Shown piece after piece: positions 12,333-24,889 of a stretch of DNA of 64,000 bases. The notes below the pieces were generated by a model. That model did not search any database, was not told the DNA's origin, and saw only the letters and a program-made list of their open reading frames with translations. Source of the DNA: Tetrahymena thermophila SB210 (lineage: Eukaryota > Ciliophora > Oligohymenophorea > Hymenostomatida > Tetrahymenidae); assembly GCF_000189635.1 (NCBI RefSeq), contig NW_002476470.1, forward strand, positions 23,985 through 87,984, read 5' to 3'. The position numbers were made by a program, and so were the translations under genes. Numbering within the stretch: position 1 is the stretch's first letter; every line of letters starts with the position of its first letter.

Positions 12333-15144
12333 TTTTTATTTAAAATAGAAGAATTTCAAAAAATCAGCTGTCAATACATTTTTTAATAGATTAATAGATG
12401 CGTTTATTTTTTTATTTAAAAAATTTGTTAACTAGTAATTCTCTATAAGCATTTAAAATTTAAAAAGAAAATTAAAATATATATAAATTTTGTGTAAATC
12501 AAGTTAAGAATAATAATATGATTTTATTCAATTCAAAAATTCAAAATCAACACTTACTTTTAGAAGAATAATTTAAAATTATTAATAGCTTAATGCCAAG
12601 AAAATAAAAGCAATTTTTTCCATATATTTATTTGCAAGCAAACAGACAAGCAAATAGCAAACAGTTTATTCTTCAATAATTTTAATGATGTTAATATAAA
12701 ACTGCTTATTTTAATGCTAAACGCATATTTATTTTCAAAACCATCTTTCATATTTAAGGTAATTATTTTGAAATCATTTTTAGTTATGAATCTAGTTTTT
12801 GTTTGAAAAATTTCATTAAAACTTTCTTCAAATTTGAAATAATTTAAATAAAAAGCAAAGGATTATTGATTGATGAATGCCTATAAAAAAATTGGAAAAT
12901 CACAAATAAGTCAATATTAGTAGACACAAAAACAGACAAAGAGAAAAGTTGATTTTTTTTAATTAAAAAGGCAAATAAATAATTAATTAATTTATTTGTA
13001 AATAATCACATCAAAATCAAATTAATACATTCAATCAAAGATTATCAATTATTTTCTCATAATATGATTTACCTTAAATTAACTATTTAAGAATTTATCA
13101 GTGGATCGTACCATAAATATGTTTTTTCATAATTAATTAAATTCATTAACTATAAAAAATAATATTTCTGTTTACTTCTCAATATATGTATAAAAGAAAT
13201 AATATCAACAAAGAGTGGAGTTTTGAATTTACTATAAAATTAATCGCATATATACATACATACAATTTATACAATTAAATAAATATTCAAGTTTTTTTTT
13301 AGAAAAATAATTTAAGCTACCATGTATCTATGTAACAGGAGATGACAAAAATTTGAGGCAAAATGCTGATAAAAAATATTTAAGTAAACCCTAGCATGTT
13401 TGTTTTTTTGCTTGTTTGTATACTTATTCACATATTTAAGGTATATAAAGAATCTTCATAATTTTAACTAGGGTAATAATGTTGATTGAATCATAAATTA
13501 ATTTTGAGTTGTCATGTTTATTCTATTTTAAATTCTGATGTAACTATCAATCAATTTATAAGTGCATAATTACATTAATAAAAAGATCGATCTTGATATA
13601 TCTCAAGATTTTTTTAATAATTTAATTAAATAATACTTCTATAAATATTTTAGATTCACCTACCCGCTAAGTTTATTTTATTAAAGATTTTACCTAAAGA
13701 TATTTATTTATTTACATACTTCAACCAAAAAATATCTATTTCTATTTAGTCCATATATATATTTAAATATTTTATTTAATAATTTATTTGTCTTAATGAA
13801 TGACAATTAATCTTGTATAAAAAAAGTAAAAAACAAACGAAAAAAACAATATTTTATTAAATGAATATTTTACAAAAAACTACAACATCACAATCAATCA
13901 ATTCTTTCAAATTTACAATATATTGCTACTAAGATTGAATTATTTTTCTTTTAGTCTAAATGAATTTGTTTGTTTATAAATAAACAACTTTTAAAATAAT
14001 TTTATATTTTAACCATCAAACAAATAAATATCATAAATATAAATCTGTTAATTATAAATGACACCCATCTACTATTTTTTTTCTAAATTTTTTCTATACA
14101 CTATTTTCTAAATATCAATTATTGGGAGGTACTTTTATTTAACAAACTCCAAACATTTTTTATTTAAAATAGAAGAATTTCAAAAAACCATCTGTCAATA
14201 CATTTTTTAATAGATTAATAGATGCGTTTATTTTTTTATTTAAAAAATTTGTTAATTAGTAATTCTCTATAAGCATTTAAAATTTAAAAAGAAAATTATA
14301 TATATAAATTTTGTATAAATCAAGTCAAGAATAATAAAATGATTTTTTTCAATTCAAACATTCAAAATAAACACTTACTTTTAGGATAATAATTTAAAAT
14401 TATTAATAGCTTAATGCCAAGAAAATAAAAGCAATTTTTTCATATATTTATTTGCAAGCAAATAAAAAACAGTTTATTCTTCAATAATTTTAATGATGTT
14501 AATATAAAACTGCTTATTTTAATGCTAAACGCATATTTATTTTTAAAACCATCTTTGAAATTAAAGGCAATTTTTTTGAAATCATTTTTAGTTATGAATT
14601 AGGTTTTTGTTTGAAAAGTTTCATTAAAACTTTATTCGAATTTGAAATAATTTAAATAGAAAGCAAAGGAATATTTATTGATGAATACCTATAAAAAAAT
14701 TGGAAAATCACAAATAAGTCAATATTAGTAGACACAAAACAGACAAAGAGAAAAGTTGATTTTTTTTAATTAAAAAGGCAAATAAATAATTAATTAATTT
14801 ATTTGTAAATAATCACATCAAAATCAAATCAATACATTCAATCAAAGATTATCAATTATTTTCTCATTATACGACTTACCTTAAATTAACTATTTAAGAA
14901 TTTATCAGTGGATCCTACCATAAATATGTTTTTTTATAGACTTTAATTAAATTCATTAACTATAAAAAAATAATATTTCTGTTTACTTCTCAATATATGT
15001 ATAAAAGAAATAATGTCAACAAAGATTGGAGTTTTGAATTTACTATAAAATTAATCGCATATATACATACTTACAATTTATACAATTAAATAAATATTTA
15101 AGTTTTTTTTTTGAAAAATTATTTAAGCTACGATGTATCTATGC
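12333..15144. repeat. ~1-kb direct repeats 1.82 kb apart
   Basis: 12333-13333 and 14156-15144 are homologous along their length (start TTTTTATTTAAAATAGAAGA, end near AAGCTACNATGTATCTATG). The DNA between them (13334-14155) resembles 26480-27200 and 41340-42060. The whole is a third, rearranged copy of the large upstream cassette. No coding sequence recognised. Confidence 0.75.
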
Positions 15145-15309
15145 ATGTTTTTTCTTACATTTATTCTACTCAAATTAGAAGACAGTCTTAAATTAGAATC
15201 GGCTTAAGATAGAGTATTTATTTACGGTATATTGAAAAATATTTTTTAATAATAAATTTAAAAATGAAAAGAAATATTTTCAGAGAAAATAAAATCAAAA
15301 AAGAAATAT

Positions 15310-15453
15310 AAATAATTGAATGTACAATAATGCTTTTCAATCAAATCAGCATACACAATATATAGGTTAAAAGCTTATATAATAGAGCTAACAATTTAAT
15401 AAGTATTATTAAAAATATTTTTTTTTGAATGAATTTAATTCAAACATAAAAAA
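15310..15453 (-). promoter_or_regulatory. Conserved 3' flank of antigen gene 15454-15978
   Basis: Shared antigen 3' region. Further out, 15160-15240 (ATTAGAATCGGCTTAAGAT) is closely matched only at 20445-20560, so this gene and 20744-22402 are sister copies. Confidence 0.45.
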
Positions 15454-15978
15454 TCAGAAAAGGAATGTAATTAAAGATAAAACTGAGCTCAAAATTATCA
15501 TTGAGTTTGAGTATAATGAAGGAGAAGGAGAAGAAGAAGGAGCTGTTGCTTAGCAACCAGATTAATCAGTTTTAGCATATTAACTAGTATTACCATTGCA
15601 AGCTAAGCAATCTGCGTCAGTCCATGTATTAGCAGTTCTACCAGAACCACAAGTTGCACTTGCAGCAACACAAGCATTTCCTAAAGTGTTAGCATACACA
15701 GCTGGGGTGTTGGTAATAGAAACACCAGGACAAGATTAACAGTAGATATCAGTAGCACCAGTAAATGTATCAACACCTTCAGGACAAGCGCTAAGCATAC
15801 AAGTTCCAGGTTTTATACCAGTACCCCAAGTCATAGTCAAATGAGGAGTGACAGTAGGAGGAGTTGGGCAATTAGTAGGAGAAGCGCATCCAGAACCAAG
15901 GCAGTTAACACTACCACCACCTATTGCAAATATTTAGCTTACTAAAAGCGAAACAATTAGAAACTTTAAAATATTCAT
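15454..15978 (-). CDS. Single-repeat immobilization-antigen-like protein (174 aa)
   Basis: ATG at 15978 to TGA at 15454 is 175 codons in the ciliate code. The signal peptide is MNILKFLIVSLLVSQIFAIG. There is one repeat: VNCLGSGC, NCPTPPTVTP, MTWGTG, CMLSACPEG, DIYCQSCPG, NACVAASATCGSG, TWTDADCLACNGN, SGCQA. A short Ser/Pro linker and the GPI tail SNSMIILSSVLSLI follow directly. It is the minimal form of the family: one Cys-rich module between the fixed ends, shorter than known Ser antigens. The repeat is of the same subtype (TPPTVTP, MTWG) as the four-repeat gene at 20744-22402. Either it is a functional short antigen or a contraction product. Confidence 0.88.
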
Positions 15979-16230
15979 TTTACTTAAATTTTTGTTTTTA
16001 TGATTTTCTTTTTTTATTAATTAATTATTATGAAAAGAGGTTGTTTGATTTAGGTATTTGAAAGGATAGATAGATAGAATAAAATTTCTTAATTTAATTT
16101 TTTTCTTCTAAAATTTAATTAAATCTATGAAGGTAGGGAATTTAATTAATTCGAACAAAACAAGTTGATAAATAATGAACATTCTAAATTATAAATAATA
16201 AATGGTCTTAATAAGGGATTGACTAATTTA
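15979..16230 (-). promoter_or_regulatory. Conserved 5' flank of antigen gene 15454-15978
   Basis: Nearly identical to 22403-22660. Contains CAAACAACCTCTTTTC, the AATTAATAA tract and GATAGATAGAATAAAATTTC (plus strand). Homology to the cassette ends near 16260, beyond which the DNA is different and then inverted. Confidence 0.5.
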
Positions 16231-16424
16231 TTTTTTTATAAAGGAAATTAAAGAGGATTTTTTGAATTACAAAATCATGAAAATATATTTTATTTTTTAT
16301 ATAATTGCCCTCCTTTTTTAAATCTTAAAATATTCCATTGTGCCCTCATTTTACAAATTAAATTTGATTCATAAATACATATAAAAAAATTAAAAAAGAT
16401 ATTTTCTTTTTACTTTTAAAACCT

Positions 16425-16458
16425 AATGGCTATGTGCTGTTTAGCAGCAATAGCCATT
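16425..16458. other. Strong hairpin (14 paired bases, one bulge)
   Basis: Arms AATGGCTAT and TGCTG pair with CAGCA and ATAGCCATT around a TTTAG loop, with a single unpaired G. A second small hairpin (ATAGCA/TGCTAT) follows at 16466-16480. It sits at the boundary between antigen flank and the inverted cassette element. It does not resemble a tRNA. Confidence 0.6.
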
Positions 16459-16479
16459 TTTTAAAATAGCAAAGTGCTA

Positions 16480-17325
16480 TATTATTAGATATAATTAAGT
16501 TAAGTAAGTCTACAAAAATGATTAATTAAAATTTCAATTAAAATAACTTTCTAGCAAAGCACGAGAAGACAAATTCACAAAATTTGAATAGATCTATAAA
16601 TTTTTTAATCTAATATTACAAAATTTAAAAATTAAAGTTTAGCTTAATAAAGACTTAGTCATTTACATAATGTCATCAGCGCTTAAATAACATTTTGTTG
16701 AAATAAACATGAAAATATTCAAATACATACAATTCAAAAATACTCAGAAATATGAATTTAAAGTAAAGAAAATATGATTGAATTTATTTCCGTCTAATAA
16801 ATTATTATTCATAGAAATATACTCACCACTAGAAATTAATAAATTAATGAATTAAAAATTTTAGGCTCTGTGAAATAAATTTAGATGTAAGCCTAAATTT
16901 CACACAAAAACAAGACTTGTATAATTAATTTTTGACAATTTTTTAGGCATGGATATATTATTAAGGATGTGACAAATTAATATCAACTATTTGTAAATGA
17001 AATTCAAATATTATTACTTTAAACATGTCATTTTATTTACGAGGCAACAGTTTATAAATTTTATACAATTATCTCTTTAAGTTACTATAATTTTACTTAG
17101 AATCTTTGAAAAAAAAATGCAATTGTTGGAGTTTTAAGTTTATTTATTAATTGATAGAAACATTAAATCATCTATAGAATTTTCTGTAAAGTCATAGGAC
17201 TTTCAATATATTGATTGACTCACTAATAAACACAAACACTTATAAATCAAGGGTGATTACTCTATTTTACAATTTATAGGGTACAAAAGATTATTTTTCA
17301 ATGTTTTTGTTAAAATAATAAATTT
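16480..17325 (-). repeat. Inverted copy of upstream cassette element (arm 1)
   Basis: Reverse-complement match to 23490-24345: for example CATTTACATAATGTCATCAG here and CTGATGACATTATGTAAATG there, and GGGTGATTACTCTATTTTA versus TAAAATAGAGTAATCACCC. Diverged direct copies lie at 37970-38740 and partly at 9560-10130. The arms enclose the gene at 17417-19385 and antigen gene 20744-22402. Confidence 0.85.
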
Positions 17326-17416
17326 AAAAAAAAAAAATGTCTTATTCATTAAATATTTTAATATAGAATATAGTAAATAAATTAATATTTTAGAAAACAA
17401 ACATTTATATTTTATG

Positions 17417-19385
17417 TCAAATTGAGAGGTTAGGTTCTATGTATGCAGTATAATAATATCTACTTGTAAAATCCTTACAAAAAAAAAATAAACTTTCAAA
17501 ATACTCATCAGGTTATTCTAATATTTTCCTCATTTTTTTATTATCACAGTTACAGTATTCTTATGCATTGATTCTGCATAAATGATCGTTATGATCGATT
17601 AAGAGATAAGCAAAATGAGCTTTACCATATTTTTGATAATTATTTCGTACATTTTTTTGATATTTCAAGTGATAGTGAAGAAGATCATCATGCTACGAAT
17701 GATCATAATTATCAAAATAGTATTTATTTTTTAAATAAGAATACGAGTCTTCTGAAAAATAAATGTTTGCAAGTCTTTGATACTTTAAAAATTAGTGTAA
17801 AACTAATTTAAACAAATGATCAATATTAAAGATATTTAAGCTAGCAATTCTGTTGTAATCACTAGATTACAATTTTTTTAAAGTATTTAAAATCTATATA
17901 GTTTACTATTATTCATATCCTATATATTCTTTACTTTTTAACTCAACACCCAAATGTAAGTAATTATTTGTATTCATCTTTAAATGCTTTCTATTTTTTA
18001 GTAAGAAATCTAATAAAGAAAAAATATTCCTTAATTTAAGCTAAATTCTTTTAAGATGTTTTATATTAGAGATAAATGGGTATTCTTCAATAAAACTTTC
18101 ATAATTTTAATCAAGAGAGAATTTTGTTATATTTTATTTTTAAAAGCAAACAATTTTATTTATTTGGTCTAAAAATGTTTAATTTATTTTTTCTTCCAAA
18201 CAAAATAGTTTTATTTTAATCTCTTATGTTTTGAGATATTGAATTTCATCAAAATATTTTTAAAATACTTCAGCAGGATAGTTTATGTTTTCTAAATTGA
18301 TTTATATGGTATTTCTTTTATTTTTAACATCTTTCTTGTAGTTAATACTTGCTAATTTTTAGTAGTAATAATTAAAAAAACATAAATTAATTATATAGGC
18401 ATTTTATTCATTGTATTTAATGTAGTCAGGTAAAATATATTCTTTGAAAAATTACAGCTTAAACTAAGAATTCAAAGTCATATTAATATTTTTATTTAAC
18501 AAATCTTAATTTTTAATGACCTCTTATAATTATTTTTGGCATTTATTTTTGAATATATTTTCTGAAATAAAGCTTAAAATTGTTATTTTTTTGCCTACTT
18601 CATAACTAAAGTTGTGTCTTTATTTTATTTTTTCTGAAATATTTCTTGGCAATTAACGAATAATATCTTCATTTTTTATATCTATAAAAAACTCAACCAA
18701 CTAGGCTAATTGCCTTTAATGAAATAGCACTAAAATCAAGTCGTTAATATCTTAAAAAATAAGTTTTATATGTTTTTATTTAAACATGAAAACATTAGAT
18801 AATCTGCAAAGTAGCTAATTTTGCCATATTAATTCAATTTTGAATTTGTCTAAATTGTTGCTAATCATTTTTTTTAGTACTTTAATAAACTCTTTCTAAT
18901 TTGAATTAACAATTACATTATATTCATTAAATAAGCTTCTTTTAATCCACACAGACGGATCAATATCAAGCTCATCTAAGCTTATTTTGCAATGACCCAA
19001 AGCTATTACCAATCTATCATTAACAAAATTAAATTATATAGATTGATCACTGTAAAATGTATTTTATAAAAATTATATAAATGATAAGATCTATTTCTTA
19101 GATTAACATTTGATTCTTAAAAATTAAATAAATAATTTCTTAATTTAACTCTGTTTTACTAAAGTTCTTTGCAAGCTCTTAAGAAAATTTCCATTCAAAA
19201 AACAATGATTAATTTTTAAGACTAATTCATGAATATTTGGAAAAATCTTATTGAGAATATTATCAAAGTCAATTTTATCTAAAATATTTTCACTTATTTC
19301 TATTTTTAAAATATTCCCTGTGGTCTTACTACACTTAGCTGACTAAGACTCTTTTTAAATCTTTTAATGGATTAAAATCCTTCAT
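17417..19385 (-). CDS. Long unrecognised protein (~655 aa) with a single-base frameshift near the N-terminus
   Basis: In the ciliate code one frame is free of TGA for about 640 codons down to TGA at 17417, far beyond chance at this base composition. The only start is ATG 19385 (MKDFNPLKDLK) in another frame. Removing one T from the T5 run at 19352-19356 (A5 in the gene) joins it to KESQSAKCSKTTGNILKIEI. So it has one extra base (assembly or allele error, or an inactivating slip), or an unrecognised first exon. The product is K/N/Q/I-rich and soluble-looking, with an N-terminal LVLKINHCFLNGNFL segment, Asp/His-rich patches (YDHSQHDDLLHYHLKY) and C-terminal CRINAQEYCNCDNKKM. No transmembrane segment or known domain was recognised. 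It resembles large uncharacterised ciliate proteins. Confidence 0.75.
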
Positions 19386-19489
19386 TTTATTTTCCCTGAA
19401 AGAATAAAGCTTTATTATTTTTTGAACAAAATTTTTTACCTTAATATTTATTTAGTTGTTTATTAATTAATTAATTATAAAAATTTTAG

Positions 19490-20270
19490 AAAAGCTAACA
19501 AGTATTTGATTGTATATCTTTAGTTAATTAGTCTAAAAGAATACTTCTAATTTATCATTTTTTTAAATTTTTTATTAATTTGAAGAAATAAACAAAAATA
19601 GACTCTTTAATTCAACTTTAAAAATTTCAAGCAACTAGTTTGAAAATATTTCATCAGAAATCAAGTGTTTAAAGACACAACATTATTAATTATTCGAGAA
19701 AATATCGAATTGTAGACACTTTAATTCAATTTAAAACAAGAAAAAATAACAAGTACAAACTTTAATTATCAAAAATCAACTATTTAAAGAAATGAAACTA
19801 TTATGAATTTGAGAATATATTAAATAATAGGTTATTTAATTAAATTTAAAGGAATTCATGAAACTAGCTTAAATCTAATTTATCATAAAAAAACTGTTTA
19901 TAAACATTAAATTATCAAAGATTTGAGAAAATAAATATCCAATTAGATGAATTATAAACTCTCTTGTTCATTTTAAATAAACTAAAAAACTAATTTGAAA
20001 ATAATATTTTCTTTCAGTTTGAGGAAATAAATATTAAAATATAGACTCTATAATTTAATTTAAAATAATTAAAGCGTCTGTTTTAAACATAATTTTTCAG
20101 GTATTAACTTATAGAAGACATTATATTGACATAAATCAGAGGAAATATAGAAAGATAGACTCTTTAATTAAATTAAAATAATTAACCAGTTTGAGAATAA
20201 TTTATCAGAAATCAACTGATAAAAGAAAGACACTATAAAAATTTGAAATAAAATAAAAAAATAAATTCCT
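19490..20270. repeat. Degenerate ~120-130-bp tandem repeat
   Basis: Six or so diverged copies share TTTGAGAAAATA, TAGACTCTTTAATT and ATCAGAAATCAACTGTTTAAAGA in the same order. It lies just upstream of the gene 17417-19385 and ends near its start. Origin unclear. Confidence 0.55.
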
Positions 20271-20609
20271 TAGGTATTATTACTTATTATTAAAAAGAAA
20301 AAATTTGATTTAATATAATATAATAGAAGCAATATTTATTTGGTTTTAGTATTTTTTATTTAGATCCATTTATGATTTTATATTTCTTAATTTCTTATAA
20401 AGAGAATTATAACTTTTTCCTCTTTATTATTATTTTTTCTTTCCATAGTCTACTCAAATTAGAAGACCGTCTTAAATTAGAATCGGCTTAAGATAAAGTA
20501 TTTATTTACGGTATATTGAAAAATATTTTTTAATAAGAAATTTAAAAATGAAAAAAAAGAATTTTATTTTCAGAGAAAATAAAATCAAAAAAGAAATATA
20601 AATAATTGA

Positions 20610-20743
20610 ACGTACAATAATACTTTTCAATCAAATCAGCATACACAATATATAGGTTAAAAGCTTATATAATAGAGCTAACAATCAAATAAGTATTATT
20701 AAAAATTTATTTTTTTGAATGAGTTTAATTCAGACATAAAAAA
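20610..20743 (-). promoter_or_regulatory. Conserved 3' flank of antigen gene 20744-22402
   Basis: Almost identical to the 3' flank of the gene at 15454-15978, including the shared CAATCAAATCAGCATACA block. Confidence 0.45.
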
Positions 20744-22402
20744 TCAGAAAAGGAATGTAATTAAAAATAAAACTGAGCTCAAAAATATCATTGAGTTTGA
20801 TGAAGATGAAGAAGTAGGAGCTGTTGCTTAGCAACCAGATCTATCAGTCTTAGCATATTAACTAGTATTACCATTGCAAGCTAAGCAATCTGAGTTAGTC
20901 CAGGTATTAGCAGTTCTACCATTACCACAAGTTGCACCTGCAGCAACACAAGCATTTCCTGCAGTGTTAGCAAACACAGCTTGAACGCTACCGTTAGCAG
21001 TACCGGGACAAGATTGACAGAAGAGATCAGTAGCACCAGTAAATGTAGCACCACCTGTAGGACAAGTGTTAAGTGCACATTTTCCAGAGTTTACACCATT
21101 ACCCCAAGTCAAAGTCATGGTAGGAGTGACAGTAGGAGGGGCTGGGCAATTAGCAGGAGAAGCACATCCAGAACCAGTGCAGGTAACATCAGCACCAGGA
21201 ATAGGATTTGCTTAGCAAGCAGATCTATCAGCCTTTGCATATTGTTAAGTATTACCATAACAGGCAAGGCAATCTGAGTTAGTCCAGGTATTAGCAGCTC
21301 TACCAGCACCACAAGTTGCACCTGCAGCAACACAAGCAGTTCCTGCAACGTTAGCAAACACAGCTTGAACGCTGCCACTAGGAGTACCAGGACAAGATTG
21401 ACAGAAGGGATCAGAAGCACCAGTAAATGTAGCACCACCTGTAGGACAAGTGCTAAGTGCACATTTTCCAGAGGTTACACCATTACCCCAAGTCAAAGTC
21501 ATAGAAGGAGTGACAGTAGGAGGGGCTGGGCAATTAGCAGGAGAAGCACATCCAGTACCAGTGCAGGTAGCATCAGCACCAGGAATAGGATTTGCTTAGC
21601 AAGCAGATCTATCAGCCTTTGCATATTGTTAAGTATTACCATAACAGGCAAGGCAATCTGAGTTAGTCCAGGTATTAGCAGCTCTACCAGCACCACAAGT
21701 TGCACCTGCAGCAACACAAGCAGTTCCTGCAACGTTAGCAAACACAGCTTGAACGCTGCCACTAGGAGTACCAGGACAAGATTGACAGAAGGGATCAGAA
21801 GCACCAGTAAATGTAGCACCACCTGTAGGACAAGCGCTAAGTGCACATTTTCCAGAGGCTACACCATTAGCCCAAGTCATAGTCATGGTAGGAGTGACAG
21901 TAGGAGGGGCTGGGCAATTAGCAGGAGAAGCACATCCAGTACCAGTGCAGGTAGCATCAGCACCAGGAATAGGATTTGCTTAGCAAGCAGATCTATCAGC
22001 CTTTGCATATTGTTAAGTATTACCATAACAGGCAAGGCAATCTGAGTTAGTCCAGGTATTAGCAGCTCTACCAGCACCACAAGTTGCACCTGCAGCAACA
22101 CAAGCAGTTCCTGCAACGTTAGCAAACACAGCTTGAACGCTGCCACTAGGAGTACCAGGACAAGATTGACAGAAGGGATCAGAAGCACCAGTAAATGTAG
22201 CACCACCTGTAGGACAAGCGCTAAGTGCACATTTTCCAGAGGCTACACCATTAGCCCAAGTCATAGTCAAAGGAGGAGTGACAGTGGGAGGGGCTGGGCA
22301 ATTAGCAGGAGAAGCACATCCAGTACCAGTGCAGGTAGCATCAGCAGCTGCAAATATTTAGCTTACTAAAAGCGAAACAATTAGTAACTTTAAAATATTC
22401 AT
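20744..22402 (-). CDS. Four-repeat immobilization-antigen-like surface protein (552 aa)
   Basis: ATG at 22402 to TGA at 20744 is exactly 553 codons. The signal peptide is MNILKLLIVSLLVSQIFAAA. Four repeats of ~128 residues each carry 12 cysteines: DATCTGTGC, NCPAPPTVTPPLTMTWANG, KCALSACPTGGATFTGASD, an FCQSCPGTPSG segment, TACVAAGATCG, TWTNSDCLACYGN and a closing AC or GC before Q-A. A very short Ser stretch and the family GPI tail (NSMI/NSMII type) follow. Ala/Thr/Gly-rich, GC-richer coding stands out from the AT-rich flanks. Repeats 1-3 are almost identical in DNA, while the last differs more. The expected location is the cell surface as a disulfide-rich GPI-anchored coat protein. Confidence 0.92.
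21115..22266 (-). repeat. Three near-identical 384-bp coding repeats
   Basis: Boundaries at 21115, 21499 and 21883 give a 384-bp (128-codon) period. Only a handful of bases differ between units, including silent sites, which indicates very recent duplication or gene conversion. Confidence 0.9.
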
Positions 22403-22660
22403 TTTACTTAAATTTTTGTTTTTATGATTTTCTTTTTTAATTAATTAATTATTATGAAAAGAGGTTGTTTGATTTAGGTATTTGAAAGGATAGATAGATA
22501 GAATAAAATTTCTTAATTTAATTTTTTTCTTCTTCTAAAATGTAATTAAATTTATGAAGGTAGGGAATTTAATTAATTCGAACAAAACAAGTTGATAAAT
22601 AATGAACATTCTAAATTATAAATAATAAATGGTATAAATAAGGGATTGACTAATTAATTT
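22403..22660 (-). promoter_or_regulatory. Conserved 5' flank of antigen gene 20744-22402
   Basis: Contains CAAACAACCTCTTTTC (gene orientation), the AATTAATTAATT tract and a pyrimidine-rich leader next to the ATG, as in the paralogues. Confidence 0.5.
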
Positions 22661-23004
22661 ATATACAATTTAAGTAGTAGTGTATGATTTTAGTTTGTAA
22701 AAGCAAGCTAATTCATTAGTAAAAATAAAAAGATAGATTTTTTATGAAAAGCATTATTTAAAGGAAATTAAAGAGGATTTTTTGATAATCATATCAATTA
22801 AATAAAAAAAATATCTTAAGTTTGTCGAGCATATTATTTATTAGTTATAAAAGACTAAATAAATAAATAACTAACAATTTTTGATTTTGATTGATACCTT
22901 ACCCTATTTGATTTAAAAAAAAACATCTTTATGTATCTATTACTTTATTTTCCTAATTAACTAATTAAGTCTATTAATTTTTGTATCAAAAATAATTGAA
23001 AATT

Positions 23005-23104
23005 NNNNNNNNNNNNNNNNNNNNNNNNNNNNNNNNNNNNNNNNNNNNNNNNNNNNNNNNNNNNNNNNNNNNNNNNNNNNNNNNNNNNNNNNNNNNNNNN
23101 NNNN
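23005..23104. other. Assembly gap (100 N)
   Basis: A fixed-length N run in cassette spacer. The paralogous stretch at about 4990-5040 suggests only some tens of bases are missing. Confidence 0.95.
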
Positions 23105-23489
23105 AAAAATATTAATTTAATTAAAGTGTGATCAAAAAAGTTTCTGAGAGATAGATAAAATGTAGATCTTATTAATCCATTTTTTGTTAAAATTTATAAT
23201 TAGAAAATCAATAAATACGCCAAAAGAATGAAAGATACTTAAATTATACATTTATTTGAGTATGTATTATTATTTACAATTTAAATTAATTTAATCATCA
23301 AAATTATATGAATGTAAATAAATAATAATGTTTCTTAAATGATATATCTAAAAATAAATAAAATAATAAATAAAATTGTTCATTTATTTGAACTAAACTA
23401 AGTTATATAAACACAAAATGTTAATAGCAATTTTTTTATACCGCAAATCCGTAAGTGTTTGGCTTGAACCATATTAAATAAATTGACTG

Positions 23490-24345
23490 AAAATAAATTT
23501 TAACAAAAACATGGAAAAAAGAATCTTTTGTACCTATAAATTGTTAAAATAGAGTAATCACCCTTGATATATAAGTGTTTGTGATTATTAGTGAGTGAGT
23601 CAATCAATCAATATATTGAAAGTCCTATGCTTTTACAGAAAAGTCTATAGATGATTTAATGTTTGTATCAATTAATAAATATACTTAAAAACTCCAACAA
23701 TTGCATTTTTTTTCAAAGATTCCAAGTAAAATTATAGTAACTTAATGAGATAAATGTATAATATTTATAAACTGTTGCTTCGTAAATAAAATGACATGTT
23801 TTAAGTAATAATATTTGAATTTCATTTATAAATAATTGATATTAATTTGTTACATCTTTAATAATATATCCATGCCTAAAAAATTGTCAAAAATTAATTA
23901 TCCAAATCTTGTTTTAGTGTGAAATATAGGCTTACATCTAAATTTATTTCAAAGAGCCTAGAATTTTTAATTCATTGATTGATTATTAATTTCTAGTGGT
24001 GAGTCTATTTCAATGAATAAGAATTTATTAGACGGAAATAAATTCAATTATATTTTCTTTACTTTAAATTCATATTTCTGAGTATTTTTGAATTGTATAT
24101 ATTTGAATATTTTCATGTTTATTTCAACAAAATGTTATTTAAGCGCTGATGACATTATGTAAATGACTAAGTCTTTATGAAGCTAAACATTCATTTTCAA
24201 ATTTTGTAATATTAGATTAAAAAATTTATAGACCTATTAAAATTTTGTGAATTTGCCTTCTAGCGCTTTGCTCGAAAGTTATTTTCATTGAAATTTTAAG
24301 TAAACATTTTTGAAGACTTTCTTAACTTAATTATATCTAATAATT
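23490..24345 (+). repeat. Upstream cassette element (arm 2 of inverted pair)
   Basis: Direct-orientation partner of the inverted copy at 16480-17325. It lies 1.1-1.9 kb upstream of antigen gene 20744-22402, as its relative 37970-38740 lies upstream of 36405-37265. Confidence 0.85.
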
Positions 24346-24889
24346 GATTAATCACTTACGGGATGGGGATTTCAAAATTTTTTACACTTTTTCAGATTGC
24401 TATCAAAAGAAAATGAATCAATGTAGGACATTCTATACGCGGTGTTACAAAGTATATCCATAATAATTTTGTAAATCATTTTATAATTTTTTAAAATAAA
24501 TAAATTTGAATAAAAAATATTTTTTTTTTGAATGCAATTTGTTAAATATTTTTTGGATAATAGATAGACAAATCCAATCAATTATCTTCCCTAAAATCTT
24601 AAAATAAACAAATAAATTATTAGCATCATGCTTTTTTGCTAAAAATTTTACTTACTAATCAACAAGCGAAAATATTTTCTTTTTTTAGATTAAAATAATT
24701 TAAAAATCTAAAAGCTAAATTTTTTAAAGCTATTTTTGAAGAATTTAAATAAGGAAACTAACTACATATTTTTTATCCTTTGTAATAAAAATTATTAAAA
24801 AATAAATACTTCTTTACTTTTAATTGGAAATGAATGACTACATATCCAAAAATTAAAAGATGAAAATCCTTGTTTGATTGTTATTAGCC

